From CAZDOD01 sp964506935 (GTDB taxonomy: Bacteria > Desulfobacterota > Zymogenia > Zymogenales > Zymogenaceae), in assembly GCA_964506935.1 (NCBI GenBank), contig CAZDOD010000135.1:1-7756 (forward strand): a stretch of DNA of 7,756 bases, read 5' to 3'. The notes below the pieces were generated by a model, which was given only the letters and a program-made list of their open reading frames with translations, did no database searches and was not told where the DNA came from. Below are positions 7,408-7,756 of this stretch, piece by piece. Each line of letters starts with the position of its first letter. Position 1 is the stretch's first letter. The position numbers and the translations under genes were made by a program.

Positions 7408-7436
7408 ATTTTAATACAAATGATGCGTTTTGTTAA
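7408..7436 (-). promoter_or_regulatory. sigma70-type promoter for the metallophosphoesterase gene
   Basis: Minus strand TTAACA (7436-7431), an exact 17-base spacer, then TAAAAT (7413-7408). Each hexamer has one mismatch to consensus. Predicted start near 7401 gives a leader of about 18 bases that still contains the AAGGA site. This is the best promoter in the window. Confidence 0.6.
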
Positions 7437-7517
7437 GCAAAAACGAGAAAAAAATATAGAATTGCATTACATAGAAAAATATCCCGATTTTTCACATAGT
7501 TTTTATTGAATCTTTTT

Positions 7518-7531
7518 ATAATTGCAATTAT
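7518..7531. repeat. perfect 14-bp palindrome ATAATTGCAATTAT
   Basis: The sequence equals its own reverse complement and sits in the divergent spacer, overlapping the -35 of the plus-strand promoter candidate. This is the geometry of a dimeric repressor site. High A+T content makes chance palindromes more likely, so function is unproven. A related core, GCAATTGC, occurs at 2179-2186 upstream of the ligase gene. Confidence 0.35.
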
Positions 7532-7549
7532 TTTTATATTATGTATACT
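7522..7549 (+). promoter_or_regulatory. candidate promoter for the right-edge gene
   Basis: TTGCAA (7522-7527), 16 bases, then TATACT (7544-7549). The -10 is good and the -35 is weak (4 of 6). The start would be near 7556, about 113 bases before the ATG at 7669. A closer alternative is TTGATA (7624-7629) with TATTCT (7648-7653) at 18 bases spacing. Confidence 0.3.
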
Positions 7550-7668
7550 TTGTAATTGTCATTTAATAAGCAGTCCTGAAAGGGTTTCCGATAAATGATG
7601 TAGTAAGAACTAATTTTTTAAAATTGATATTATCTTGAAAATAATAATATTCTATTAGCTGGTAAAAA

Positions 7669-7756
7669 ATGGAAGAACTCACTGTTTTGTCAATATTGAT
7701 AACGATATTTATTGGACTACTTTGTATAGTTATAGGTGCTATTATAGCTCATCTAT
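7669..7756 (+). CDS. N-terminal fragment of a membrane-anchored protein (runs off right edge)
   Basis: ATG 7669 opens a frame that runs to the window end, with 29 whole codons visible. An in-frame TAA at 7663-7665 rules out an earlier start. After MEEL the visible residues are almost entirely hydrophobic (VLSILITIFIGLLCIVIGAI), forming one transmembrane helix or uncleaved signal anchor. The ribosome binding site is poor (only GGT about 6 bases upstream). The family cannot be told from this much. It is transcribed divergently from the phosphoesterase gene and shares the AT-rich composition of the right flank. Confidence 0.5.
   Translation, partial: MEELTVLSILITIFIGLLCIVIGAIIAHL

Larger units (their letters stand above)
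7384..7668. other. AT-rich divergent intergenic spacer
   Basis: This 285-base gap separates two genes transcribed away from each other. It holds the phosphoesterase promoter near its left end and a palindrome with an overlapping plus-strand promoter candidate in the middle. I see no convincing RNA gene or coding region; a 29-codon frame at 7420-7509 lacks a ribosome binding site. GC is only about 15% over 7501-7560. Confidence 0.6.

Noticed and set aside
7420..7509. 29-codon plus-strand frame starting ATGATG in the divergent spacer
   Set aside because: It overlaps the phosphoesterase promoter, has no ribosome binding site, and short frames are expected by chance here.

Overview
The window holds five complete genes, all on the minus strand (464-7383). 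They are flanked at both edges by AT-rich DNA carrying fragments of plus-strand genes that run off the window. Hand counts give roughly 27% GC over 1-240 and 23% over 7441-7680. Sampled lines inside the minus-strand genes give 53-67%. The gene set (FadD-type acyl-CoA ligase, dienoyl-CoA isomerase-like protein, cysteine-rich ferredoxin-type protein) suits an anaerobic, fatty- or aromatic-acid-metabolising bacterium, most likely of the Desulfobacterota/deltaproteobacterial kind. That taxonomic guess is inference from gene content; the window has no rRNA or marker gene.

Layout, left to right. Bases 1-267 (+) are the C-terminal end of an unrecognised protein entering from the left. It converges on a probable operon read right to left: a winged-helix/4Fe-4S protein (4162-3080), then an ECH1-like crotonase (3049-2231), then an acyl-CoA ligase (2137-464). 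Gaps are 30 and 93 bases, and the last gene has a strong ribosome binding site. Upstream lies a FecR-domain exported protein (6046-4271) with a fair sigma70-like promoter, then a membrane-anchored metallophosphoesterase (7383-6199) with a good promoter (TTAACA, 17 bp, TAAAAT). An AT-rich divergent spacer (7384-7668) then leads into a plus-strand gene starting at 7669, of which only an N-terminal membrane segment is visible.

How the genes may work together. The ligase would activate a carboxylic acid to its CoA thioester, and the isomerase would move double bonds in a dienoyl-CoA intermediate. The iron-sulfur protein could pass electrons to or from a CoA-ester redox step, or sense redox state through its N-terminal winged helix. 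The usual dehydrogenases and thiolase are not in the window, so this is at most part of a pathway. The FecR protein and the phosphoesterase look like independent envelope genes. I see no CRISPR array, tRNA, rRNA, transposase or defence module. The least ordinary items are the 18-cysteine iron-sulfur protein and the multidomain FecR protein with no sigma factor beside it.
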